DNA from: Cyanobacteria bacterium UBA3803
Lineage (GTDB): Bacteria > Cyanobacteriota > Vampirovibrionia > Gastranaerophilales > Gastranaerophilaceae
Direction: 5' to 3'
Assembly (NCBI GenBank): GCA_002369055.1
Contig: DFEL01000084.1
Coordinates: forward strand, 1 to 21,009
DNA length: 21,009 nucleotides
A program made the translations under genes and the position numbers. Below are positions 6,671 through 13,671 of this stretch, one piece after another (the stretch's first letter is position 1; the number at the start of each line of letters is the position of its first letter). Below the pieces are notes generated by a model, which was not told where the DNA came from, ran no database searches, and saw only the letters and a list, made by a program, of their open reading frames with translations.

Positions 6671-7075
6671 TTAGCAAACAAAGCCACTGTCAAAAGAACC
6701 AAAGCCACTGTCGGAAGATGCAACGGAACCTGCTGTTTCACAACCGGCATCAGCAACACAACCGGCAGTTTCAACATCACCAAAAGCAACCGTACCTGCT
6801 GTTTCACTTGCTAAAGAACCTGCTGTTTCACTTGCTAAAGAACCTGCTGTTTCAGGTGCTGAAGAATATTGACTATAATCAATTTGCGGTGCAAACGGAT
6901 TATTAGATTGGAAACTGTCAATTGCAGCATTTGATGCAATTAAACCTGCTGTTTCTGAACCTGCTGCGGCAATTGTTCCTGCTGTTTCACTTGATGAAGC
7001 AACAACACCTGCTGTTTCACTGCTTCTTGAAGCTGCATGAGTATTAAATAAATTTGAATTAAAACCTAAAGCCAT
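6671..7075 (-). CDS. Low-complexity protein with eight ETAG repeats (unknown family)
   Basis: A 134-residue protein that I do not recognise. It holds eight copies of ETAG-x-[VIL/T...]-A at residues 20, 30, 41, 75, 83, 91, 102 and 113, spaced 8-11 residues except for one 34-residue break (about 49-74) rich in Asn, Gln, Tyr and Pro. Composition is mainly Ser, Ala, Gly, Thr and Glu. The N-terminus (MALGFNSNLFNTH) and the end (SGFGSFDSGFVC) are non-repetitive and Phe-containing; Cys occurs at 106, 112 and 134, the last residue. There is no signal peptide or membrane segment. A good ribosome binding site (GGAG, 6 bases from ATG), its own extended -10 promoter and a terminator show it is a real, single-gene unit. 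It could be a multi-core precursor peptide, a repeat-built structural protein or an exported surface component; none is proven. Confidence 0.72.
   Translation of the reverse strand: MALGFNSNLFNTHAASRSSETAGVVASSSETAGTIAAAGSETAGLIASNAAIDSFQSNNPFAPQIDYSQYSSAPETAGSLASETAGSLASETAGTVAFGDVETAGCVADAGCETAGSVASSDSGFGSFDSGFVC
6794..6865. repeat. Three tandem 24-bp units in the ETAG-repeat gene
   Basis: The units 6794-6817 and 6818-6841 are identical base for base; 6842-6865 differs at a few positions. Each encodes eight residues (ETAGSLAS) on the minus strand. The core CCTGCTGTTTC recurs at most of the other ETAG copies with the same codons. There are no spacers between units. This suggests recent expansion by slippage, in frame. 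Confidence 0.85.
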
Positions 7076-7111
7076 AAATCACTCCAAACTAAACATTTCA
7101 TGTTCGTTTAT

Positions 7112-7124
7112 TGTAACACTTACA
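7112..7124. promoter_or_regulatory. Palindrome TGTAA-CAC-TTACA in the ETAG-gene leader
   Basis: Perfect 5-base arms around a 3-base centre, placed between the extended -10 promoter (7138-7146) and the start codon of the ETAG-repeat gene, and touching a second TATAAT (7124-7129). Its position fits an operator. The regulator is unknown. Confidence 0.35.
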
Positions 7125-7137
7125 TTATAATAAAAAC

Positions 7138-7146
7138 ATTATAACA
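7138..7146 (-). promoter_or_regulatory. Extended -10 promoter of the ETAG-repeat gene
   Basis: The minus strand reads TGTTATAAT, an extended -10 element (TG-n-TATAAT). The -35 region (TAAAAC at 17 bases) is poor, as is common with extended -10 promoters. A second TATAAT lies at 7124-7129. Either would give a leader of roughly 40-55 bases, so the gene need not depend on the upstream queH transcript. Confidence 0.5.
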
Positions 7147-7170
7147 CATGCTAATTGCGAGTTTTAAACA

Positions 7171-7193
7171 AATTGTTACATTAATTAACAATT
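7171..7193. repeat. A/T-rich hairpin just after queH
   Basis: AATTGTTA (7171-7178) and TAACAATT (7186-7193) are perfect 8-base arms around a 7-base loop, overlapping the queH stop codon. On the minus strand it is followed by TTTGTTT, so it may be a weak terminator of the lysC-VKOR-queH transcript; only two G/C pairs make it uncertain. Confidence 0.4.
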
Positions 7194-7735
7194 TATTTTC
7201 GCATACTAAACTTACACCCGCAATAATTTTGTCTATATAAATTTAAAGAATTAGCCAACCTATTTGTTTTAAGAAAACCGTCTTTTTTCTTAAAATCTAC
7301 GGCTAAATATTGTAAATTATAAATTTTTGCAATATTATTACCAATTTCAGTTAATTTACTAAAATTTTTATGCGGACTTATAACAATAGAAGTAGTAAAA
7401 ATTTTGATATTCAAATCAACTGCTTTTTGTGCAGTTTTTTTAAGACGCAAGTCAAAACAGATATCACATCTTTTACCACGTTCTGGTTCATTTTCAAAAC
7501 CAACAACAGAATTGAAAAAATCAATCTGATTATAATCTTCTGCTATTAATTCGCATTTATGAAATTCACAAAGTATTTTTTCGGCATCTAACCGTTTTTG
7601 ATACTCATCAATCGGAAAAATATTAGGATTATAAAAATAAACAACAGGCTCATAACCCATTTCACGCAATTGAATAATCGGATATGCGGAACAAATACCG
7701 CAACAGGCATGAATTAAAACTTTATTATCAGACAT
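7193..7735 (-). CDS. queH: Epoxyqueuosine reductase QueH
   Basis: A 180-residue QueH (formerly DUF208), which reduces epoxyqueuosine to queuosine in the wobble position of GUN-anticodon tRNAs, an alternative to cobalamin-dependent QueG. The conserved Cys sets that bind the iron-sulfur cluster and metal are visible: the CC pair at 11-12 in HACCGIC, Cys90 and Cys93 in RGKRCDICFDLRL, and Cys172/Cys174 in YCGCKFS; the YFYNPNI (33-39), TTSIVISPHK (114-123) and KKDGF segments are also typical. Its ATG lies one base after the stop of the VKOR gene, so it is translated from the same transcript. No other queuosine gene is in the window. Confidence 0.93.
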   Translation of the reverse strand: MSDNKVLIHACCGICSAYPIIQLREMGYEPVVYFYNPNIFPIDEYQKRLDAEKILCEFHKCELIAEDYNQIDFFNSVVGFENEPERGKRCDICFDLRLKKTAQKAVDLNIKIFTTSIVISPHKNFSKLTEIGNNIAKIYNLQYLAVDFKKKDGFLKTNRLANSLNLYRQNYCGCKFSMRK

Positions 7736-7736
7736 A

Positions 7737-8963
7737 TTATTTTAAATTTCCGCCTGCCTTCTTCAAATATTCCTTCAAATCCATTTCAGACATTATACCC
7801 ATGTGCAAAGTAGCTTTATCGTTTGCATAAACTGCCGGAGTACCTTGCAATTTTAAGTTCAAAACAGCATCATCAATACTATTTTCAACATAATCATAAG
7901 CCTCTTTTGATATAGCGTCAGCTTTTAACTTGTCAAGATTTAGCCCTTTATTATGTGCAATTAACCAAACATCATAATCAGATTGAGGTTGTGTTAAATA
8001 AAATTCATTTGAAACATCCCAATAATGTCCTTGTTTTTCGGCTGCATAAGCATATCTTGCCAAAATACAAGAGCCATAATGGAAAGGTTTTGACAAATAT
8101 TTGTTACAAGTTTGATCTAACGGATAATCATGGTGAACAACCAAAACATTGTCAAAATCTTGAACAACTTTGTGTATAATTATGTTGTATACTGAGCAAA
8201 TAGGACATCTAAAATCAGAATAAACATGTAATTTAACATCTCCGCTTGGATTACCAAGAACATTTCCAACCACAGCATAAGGATTAATACCCTTTTCTTT
8301 TAATTTTACAAATTTTTGCAATGAACGTATTTTTTTTACGTGCGGACAAAATACGTTTGAAACTGAAGTATAAGTTAAAAATCCAACAGCACAAACTGCA
8401 ACCGAAATAAAGGCAATTAAATATTTTTTTATTTTTAATGCATCTATAAAATCAATAACAGAAGTTTTAAAAACATTTACAATACCAAATTTGGTTGAAT
8501 AATCCATAGCAAACAAACCGATTGCTAAATTTAAAACGTAAGTAAAAGCACACAAAATACACAATTTTTTTATAGTAAATAAACTTACACAGAGCAAAAT
8601 CATTGATATAGCAAAAGAAATTATACCCAATGCCGAAATGTATGAATACGGATTTTTAAAAACTTCCAAAAAATTAAACAATTTAAATTTAGAAAGCTTT
8701 TTTGAACCCATTAACAAACCAATAAACAAGTATAAAAACATGCCCCAGTATGCAAGAGGAATACCAAAAAATTGTGATTCAACGGTTTTAGCAACGGAAT
8801 CACAATCTATAAACTCATTTACTGAACAAAAACTTGTGTGCGGAGTTGCGGAAAAATTTGCGTAATAGTATATTATAGCCAATTTTATTGTAGTAATAAA
8901 ACCTACAAAAGCGATAGCAGCAATTGTAATTTTACGCCATTTAGCAATTTCATTATTATCCAT
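7737..8963 (-). CDS. VKOR family disulfide-forming protein fused to a DsbA-like domain
   Basis: A 408-residue membrane protein combining a vitamin K epoxide reductase-type quinone-linked domain (about 1-160, several hydrophobic helices) with a soluble thioredoxin/DsbA-like domain (about 230-405) after a further membrane helix (181-200). VKOR redox cysteines are Cys46 and Cys54 in the outer loop and the CILC pair Cys135/Cys138; the DsbA-like part has CPIC (Cys253/Cys256) and the cis-Pro loop TPAV (375-378). It should pass electrons from exported proteins to quinone, making disulfide bonds as DsbA plus DsbB do in E. coli. VKOR-thioredoxin fusions are known in Cyanobacteria. AAGGAG upstream (8973-8978) overlaps the lysC stop, and queH follows after one base. 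Confidence 0.9.
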   Translation of the reverse strand: MDNNEIAKWRKITIAAIAFVGFITTIKLAIIYYYANFSATPHTSFCSVNEFIDCDSVAKTVESQFFGIPLAYWGMFLYLFIGLLMGSKKLSKFKLFNFLEVFKNPYSYISALGIISFAISMILLCVSLFTIKKLCILCAFTYVLNLAIGLFAMDYSTKFGIVNVFKTSVIDFIDALKIKKYLIAFISVAVCAVGFLTYTSVSNVFCPHVKKIRSLQKFVKLKEKGINPYAVVGNVLGNPSGDVKLHVYSDFRCPICSVYNIIIHKVVQDFDNVLVVHHDYPLDQTCNKYLSKPFHYGSCILARYAYAAEKQGHYWDVSNEFYLTQPQSDYDVWLIAHNKGLNLDKLKADAISKEAYDYVENSIDDAVLNLKLQGTPAVYANDKATLHMGIMSEMDLKEYLKKAGGNLK

Positions 8964-8976
8964 TATTATAATCTCC

Positions 8977-10242
8977 TTAAATATTTGGTAAATCGCCTTT
9001 TACAGTTGCAATAACATCACAGCCCAAATTAAAAGCCTTATGCAAACCTTTAAGAGCATCATGTGCCAAATCTGCATCAACAAGACAACTAATTTTAACT
9101 TCACTTGTTGTAATCATTTTAATATTAATATTCAGATTTGCTAACGTATCAAACATTGTTGCAGCAACACCCGGTCTATCAACCATACCTGCACCAACAA
9201 TCGAAACAGAGGCAATGTTTTCGTCAACATGTATCTTATCACTATCAATAATATCGCTTAAACGAGAAAATAACTCCATAGCCTTTGTTAAATCCGATTT
9301 ACTGATAGTAAAAGCAATATCATTAGTGTTATTATGCAATCTTGCGTAAGACTGAATAATGGTATCTACCGAAATATTTTCATCCGCAAGAGTATTAAAT
9401 AATTTAGCAGCAACACCCGGTTCATCAGGCACATCACATATTACAATTCTAACTTTAGACATATCAACTGCAACACCGGTAACAGGTTTACATAATTCCA
9501 TATCATCAACTCCCATAATAAGCGTACCCATATTATCAAGATTAAAACTACTCCTAACCCTGATTGGCATATTAAATTGTTTTGCTGTTTCAACAGAACG
9601 AGGGTGTAAAACATTAGCACCAACATTTGCTAACTCAAGCATTTCATCATAAGTAACAAAATCTAATTTTGAAGCATTAGGAACAATTCTAGGGTCAGTC
9701 GTATAAACACCTTCAACATCAGTATATATATCACAGCGTTCTGCACCTAAAGCAGCAGCAACAGCAACCGCAGATGTGTCAGACCCGCCTCTGCCAAGTG
9801 TTGTGATTTCACCGTCAGGGGTTACACCCTGAAAACCTGCTACAACAATTATTTTACCTTCATCTAAATATTTCTGTAATTTATCAGTCTTAATATCAAC
9901 AATTCTTGCTTTAGTGTGAATATTCTCGGTAATAATGCCAATTTGCATAGCATTCATACTAACGGCATCATACCCTTGAGCCTGAATAGCCATAGACAAC
10001 AATGCAATAGAAACACCTTCACCTGTCGACAAAAGCATGTCAATTTCACGTGACGAAGGATTTTCACTTATATCATTTGCCATTTTCATAAGATAGTCAG
10101 TAGTATGACCCATAGCAGAAACAACTACAACAACATCGTTTCCGTTCTTTTTTTCACGAATAACCGAATTAGCAACATTTTTTATCTTATCTGTATCGGC
10201 AACAGAAGTTCCGCCGAATTTTTGAACAATTATATTTTTCAT
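8977..10242 (-). CDS. lysC: Aspartate kinase
   Basis: A 421-residue aspartokinase, which phosphorylates aspartate at the head of the Lys/Thr/Met pathway. The kinase domain (about 1-250) has KFGGTSVAD near the N-terminus, STGEGVSIALLS, GFQGVTPDGEITTLGRGGSD and DIYTDVEGVYTTDPR. Two C-terminal ACT domains follow (about 260-330 and 340-410; DEPGVAAKLFNTLAD and DRPGVAATMFDTLAN), which in this family bind amino acids for feedback control. The start is set at the ATG at 10242 because family members begin at this M-x-x-IVQKFGG; the frame also allows a TTG at 10254, which has no better ribosome binding site. It has its own promoter and leads the lysC-VKOR-queH unit. Confidence 0.94.
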   Translation of the reverse strand: MKNIIVQKFGGTSVADTDKIKNVANSVIREKKNGNDVVVVVSAMGHTTDYLMKMANDISENPSSREIDMLLSTGEGVSIALLSMAIQAQGYDAVSMNAMQIGIITENIHTKARIVDIKTDKLQKYLDEGKIIVVAGFQGVTPDGEITTLGRGGSDTSAVAVAAALGAERCDIYTDVEGVYTTDPRIVPNASKLDFVTYDEMLELANVGANVLHPRSVETAKQFNMPIRVRSSFNLDNMGTLIMGVDDMELCKPVTGVAVDMSKVRIVICDVPDEPGVAAKLFNTLADENISVDTIIQSYARLHNNTNDIAFTISKSDLTKAMELFSRLSDIIDSDKIHVDENIASVSIVGAGMVDRPGVAATMFDTLANLNINIKMITTSEVKISCLVDADLAHDALKGLHKAFNLGCDVIATVKGDLPNI

Positions 10243-10263
10243 TTTATCGCCCAATCTAAGATA

Positions 10264-10291
10264 ATTATATATGTAAATAAAACTTTTACAA
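10264..10291 (-). promoter_or_regulatory. Promoter of the lysC unit
   Basis: On the minus strand TTGTAA (10286-10291) and a perfect TATAAT (10264-10269) are 16 bases apart, giving a leader of only about 15 bases before the lysC ATG. An A/T-only inverted repeat (AATATTA and TAATATT) lies farther upstream around 10314-10336. The short leader leaves no room for a lysine riboswitch. Confidence 0.5.
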
Positions 10292-10373
10292 GTAATTTTT
10301 CATATTGCTGCATAATATTATTTACAGGTAATATTTTCAACCCAAACTAAATCGCTTTCTGCACGAAAAAATT

Positions 10374-10847
10374 TTAAAATATAATTTCATCGACAATTTC
10401 ACGAAAAGCACCATCGCCACCATCAACAGAAGTAATTTGTATGCCTTCAATTTGTTTTATTTTTTTATTTGCATTAGGTACAGTAATTTTTGTTGACACA
10501 TATTCTAAACATTCTTTATCGTTTACATCATCACCAACATAAATAACTTCGTCAACAGATAAATTATTTCGTTTTAAAATATCTTTCAAAACATCAATTT
10601 TTACTCTTATATCCATAAAAATTTCTGTTAATTTAAATTTTTCTGCAATCATTTCTATAATAGGATTTTTTTCACCCGAAATAATACCAACTTTATATCC
10701 GTTTTTAACTAAAATTGAAACACCCATAAGGTCCTTAAAACTAACTTTTCTTGAAATTGATTTATCCGCATTAACAATCACGGAATTATCGGTAAAAATA
10801 CCATCAAAATCAGTAATAATCATTTTTATATTATTTGGTATATTCAT
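10374..10847 (-). CDS. KdsC-like HAD phosphatase (probable nonulosonate 9-phosphate phosphatase)
   Basis: A 157-residue HAD hydrolase of the small, cap-less KdsC type. Motif I DFDGIFTDN has the nucleophile Asp13 and acid/base Asp15; motif II is Ser57 in ISGE; Lys83 is the motif III lysine; motif IV GDDVND carries Asp106, Asp107 and Asp110; GGDGAFRE near the end matches the KdsC tail. KdsC itself releases phosphate from Kdo-8-phosphate, but the gene lies two bases after a NeuB-like synthase. A matching role on a 9-phosphate sugar acid (sialic acid or KDN type) is therefore the better guess. No kdsA, kdsB or neuA is visible in the window. Confidence 0.82.
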   Translation of the reverse strand: MNIPNNIKMIITDFDGIFTDNSVIVNADKSISRKVSFKDLMGVSILVKNGYKVGIISGEKNPIIEMIAEKFKLTEIFMDIRVKIDVLKDILKRNNLSVDEVIYVGDDVNDKECLEYVSTKITVPNANKKIKQIEGIQITSVDGGDGAFREIVDEIIF

Positions 10848-10849
10848 AC

Positions 10850-11716
10850 TTACTTTCTTCTTAATTTTTTAATAATAGGTAACTCGCTGTCATATACTTT
10901 TTTCACACCGTCACCTAAAATTGTGTTAATTTGCCTTATATCTCTTACAACTCTATAAATACCATCACGTTCAAGACTAGCCGCTTGATCAGACCCCCAT
11001 ATAGTTCTATCGGTTGTAATATGTCTTTCGACAGCGTTTGCACCTAGCATTGCCGACATTATTGAAGGTAATATACCTTTTTCATGCCCTGAAAAACCAA
11101 TCGGGCAATCATATTTTTCTCTTAATGTTGTGATAACTTTTAAATTAATCTCATTTAATTCTGAAGGATAAGTTGAAGTACAGTGATAAATAATAAGATT
11201 ATCTTGCCCCAAAACATCAACGGCATGTTCAATTTGTTCCATTGTACTCATGCCGGTAGCCAAAAAGACAGGTTTACCTGTTTTTCTGACATATTTAAGT
11301 AAATCATCATCAGTTAAAGAAGCAGATGCAATTTTGTAGCATGGAGTATCAAATTGTTCTATAAAATCAACAGAACCTTCATCCCAGCATGAAGCATACC
11401 AAATGATACCTTTTTGCCTGCAATAATCATCAATTTCCTTATATTGCTCATAACCGAATTCCAAACCTCGTTTTAAATCCCCGTTTGTTTCACCAAATAC
11501 ACTTTGTCTTTCTTTGGCAAGTTCTTCTTTTGTATAAACAACATCAACTGTTCTTTTTTGAAATTTTACAGCATCACAACCAACAGATAATGCCATATCA
11601 ATAAGCGATTTTGCTCGATTTACACTGCCATTATGGTTAATACCAATTTCAGCAGTAATAAAACAAGGATGACCGTCACCAATGGTTTTATTTGCAATAT
11701 TTACCGTTTTTCTCAT
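10850..11716 (-). CDS. NeuB-family nonulosonate synthase without SAF domain
   Basis: A 288-residue TIM-barrel enzyme of the sialic acid synthase family, which condenses phosphoenolpyruvate with a 6-carbon amino sugar or its phosphate. Landmarks: AEIGINHNG (22-30), VKFQKR (50-55), ATGMST (153-158), the TSTYPS loop (180-185), GFSGHEKG with metal ligand His211, and ERHITTD with His232. Typical NeuB proteins have about 340-350 residues and end in an antifreeze-like SAF domain that reaches into the partner active site; this one stops at the linker (KLRRK). The downstream start two bases later shows no sign of a frameshift. With a KdsC-type phosphatase beside it, synthesis of a 9-phosphate intermediate is likely. 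The product could decorate surface polysaccharide or flagellin. Confidence 0.88.
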   Translation of the reverse strand: MRKTVNIANKTIGDGHPCFITAEIGINHNGSVNRAKSLIDMALSVGCDAVKFQKRTVDVVYTKEELAKERQSVFGETNGDLKRGLEFGYEQYKEIDDYCRQKGIIWYASCWDEGSVDFIEQFDTPCYKIASASLTDDDLLKYVRKTGKPVFLATGMSTMEQIEHAVDVLGQDNLIIYHCTSTYPSELNEINLKVITTLREKYDCPIGFSGHEKGILPSIMSAMLGANAVERHITTDRTIWGSDQAASLERDGIYRVVRDIRQINTILGDGVKKVYDSELPIIKKLRRK

Positions 11717-11718
11717 AA

Positions 11719-12276
11719 TTAATCCAAATATTTTTTATATAATCCAAATTCTTCAGAATCATATTCCGATTTTTCTTCATCCGGAATATCTTGTTTTATT
11801 TCTATATCACTATCTTCCATAAAATCTTTTGTAGGATATATTCTATCCAAGTTCGGATTTTTTTGAACATCTTTTGATATATTTTCAAGATTTAAAGGTT
11901 TAGTTTCATCCAAATCTTTAATCAAAGTTATTGACTTTTCAGTAACACCTAACAACATTTTTTTACCGGATAATTCAACAACCAGTAAAGACTTATCTTT
12001 ACCAACAACAGTATTTGATAAAACAAGAACCTTTGAGTCATTTAAATCAAGATATTGCTTCTTCATGGTATTATAACCGACTACATTTAATTTTGCATAT
12101 ATAATACCTGTTATATAAATTAAAAGTATTACTACACCCAATGCAACAACAACTGATAAATAACTTCCGTCAGTTGAATGTTTTAAAGCATATTTTATAT
12201 TAGAAGTTAAACTTTCGGCAGATGCAGGCTGCAAACAAGCAAATACACATATAAACAACATAAATAGTTTTTTCAT
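11719..12276 (-). CDS. FliO-like flagellar biosynthesis protein
   Basis: A 185-residue membrane protein. A signal sequence (1-20, ending ASA) is followed by a short outer part, one membrane helix (about 40-60) and a cytoplasmic domain whose segment 82-122 (SKVLVLSNTVVGKDKSLLVVELSGKK then LLGVTEKSITLI) follows the FliO/MopB pattern. The C-terminal tail (about 123-185) is acidic. FliO helps assemble the FliP pore of the flagellar export gate. It is not next to fliP/fliQ/fliR here but leads the unit with neuB-like and kdsC-like genes, separated by two bases each, which fits glycosylation of flagellin by a nonulosonic acid. AAGGTGAT provides the ribosome binding site. The family is weakly conserved, so the call is moderate. 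Confidence 0.68.
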   Translation of the reverse strand: MKKLFMLFICVFACLQPASAESLTSNIKYALKHSTDGSYLSVVVALGVVILLIYITGIIYAKLNVVGYNTMKKQYLDLNDSKVLVLSNTVVGKDKSLLVVELSGKKMLLGVTEKSITLIKDLDETKPLNLENISKDVQKNPNLDRIYPTKDFMEDSDIEIKQDIPDEEKSEYDSEEFGLYKKYLD

Positions 12277-12353
12277 AACATCACCTTAATTTATTAATTG
12301 AATTTGATTTATAAATATAGTAACATAAAAGAAAAAAATAATAAGGTATAAAA

Positions 12354-13640
12354 ATGCTTTGGTACATTTTAAATTTATTTGTAATATTTATATTTTTAAT
12401 GCTTCTTATAGTTTCTAAAGAAACAACAAAACGCTGGACAAAGATTAACGACTATATCGGAGTTGTAAACGAAACCTTGAATTCGGTTAAATACGGGGAT
12501 TTAGGAAAAAAAATAAAAAGCATTAACCCAGAATCTTATGAAACATTAACTGAAAGCGTAAACTCTCTTATAGATACATTGAAAGAAAAAGAAGCCGAAG
12601 TTTCGCAACAACACGCCGAACTTACCCGTCAAAATAAATTATTGGAAGCAACAATTAATTCACTATCAGACGGTCTGATAATTATAGATAACAAACATAA
12701 AATTTTAAGAGCAACACCTAAGATTTATCAATGGTTTGGAGTAAGCAGCAGTGAATTAATAAAAAAGAATCTTTTAGAATTTATCGAAATTAAAGAAGGA
12801 ACTCCTGTTGAAAAACTTGAAGATACTGATATTTTTATAAAAAAATATTCAGAAGCAGCATTTATAGCCTCTACAAAAAAATTGAAACTTGATAATAAAA
12901 AACAACGATACATAGTAATAGTCAAAAACGTTACAACACAAAAAGAAATAGAACAATTAAAAGATGACTTTGTATCCACACTTACACATGACTTGAAAGT
13001 TCCCATTATAGCAGAATCAAATATTCTTAATTTTTTACTTGACGAAAAATTTGGTTCGATAAACGAAAAACAGCACGAGGCACTTCAAAACATGCAAACT
13101 TCAAATCAGGAATTACTTGACCTTGTACAAATTTTATTAGAAACATACAAAGTAAAAGAATCGGGAGAAGTTATATATACAGAACAGTTTGAAATAAATC
13201 CGTTTATAAACTCCATTGTAAAAGAAATGAACCCGATAGCAGAAAAAAATGGCTTAAAAATAAAATATAAAGAATATGAAAATATTAAAATTAACGCAGA
13301 TAAAACACAATTAAAACGTGTTATTAAAAACTTATTACAAAATGCAATTACTCACAGTGAATCTCAAAAAAATATTGATATAACCGTAGTAAAAACTCAA
13401 TTTGATGTAAATATTTCAGTTATAGATTACGGAAAGGGTATTCCGCAAGAAGATTTAGAAATGGTATTCAAAAAATATTATTCAACAGCAAAAAAATTCA
13501 GAAAGATAGGAACAGGCTTAGGACTATATCTGGCACAACAAATTATAAAATCTCACGGTGGCGAAATTACGGTTCAAAGTAAGGAAGGTGAAGGTACAAA
13601 GTTCTGTATACGTTTACCTTATGAAACAAAATTTGAATAG
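12354..13640 (+). CDS. Sensor histidine kinase with PAS domain
   Basis: A 428-residue two-component sensor. One N-terminal membrane helix (about 3-21) is followed by a HAMP-like and coiled-coil stretch (30-98), a PAS domain (about 97-195, INSLSDGLIIID), the dimerisation/phosphoacceptor domain with HDLKVP (His212), and the ATPase domain: N box LKRVIKNLLQNAITHS (Asn330), G1 DYGKGIP (358-364) and G2 GTGLGLYLAQQIIKSHGG (386-403). Only one membrane helix and almost no outer loop suggest it senses an internal or membrane signal through PAS. No response regulator lies in the window, so it is an orphan here. AAGG seven bases upstream supports the start. It is divergent from the fliO-like gene, 77 bases apart. 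Confidence 0.93.
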   Translation: MLWYILNLFVIFIFLMLLIVSKETTKRWTKINDYIGVVNETLNSVKYGDLGKKIKSINPESYETLTESVNSLIDTLKEKEAEVSQQHAELTRQNKLLEATINSLSDGLIIIDNKHKILRATPKIYQWFGVSSSELIKKNLLEFIEIKEGTPVEKLEDTDIFIKKYSEAAFIASTKKLKLDNKKQRYIVIVKNVTTQKEIEQLKDDFVSTLTHDLKVPIIAESNILNFLLDEKFGSINEKQHEALQNMQTSNQELLDLVQILLETYKVKESGEVIYTEQFEINPFINSIVKEMNPIAEKNGLKIKYKEYENIKINADKTQLKRVIKNLLQNAITHSESQKNIDITVVKTQFDVNISVIDYGKGIPQEDLEMVFKKYYSTAKKFRKIGTGLGLYLAQQIIKSHGGEITVQSKEGEGTKFCIRLPYETKFE

Positions 13641-13671
13641 GATAAAATATTTGTATTATAATTAAATCGCT

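Noticed and set aside
6794..6865. CRISPR-like direct repeats
   Set aside because: Units are contiguous without spacers, in frame in a coding gene, and have no cas genes near.
9359..9652. Frames opposite lysC and similar reverse-strand frames in other genes (for example 2155-2364, 5036-5305, 19220-19833)
   Set aside because: They lie fully inside strongly supported genes on the other strand, lack ribosome binding sites and show no recognisable domain.
10243..10254. Upstream TTG start for lysC
   Set aside because: The four added residues are not typical of aspartokinases and no better ribosome binding site precedes them.
10255..10373. Lysine riboswitch before lysC
   Set aside because: The predicted leader is only about 15 bases, and the upstream stretch shows just an A/T-only inverted repeat without the conserved core of that riboswitch.
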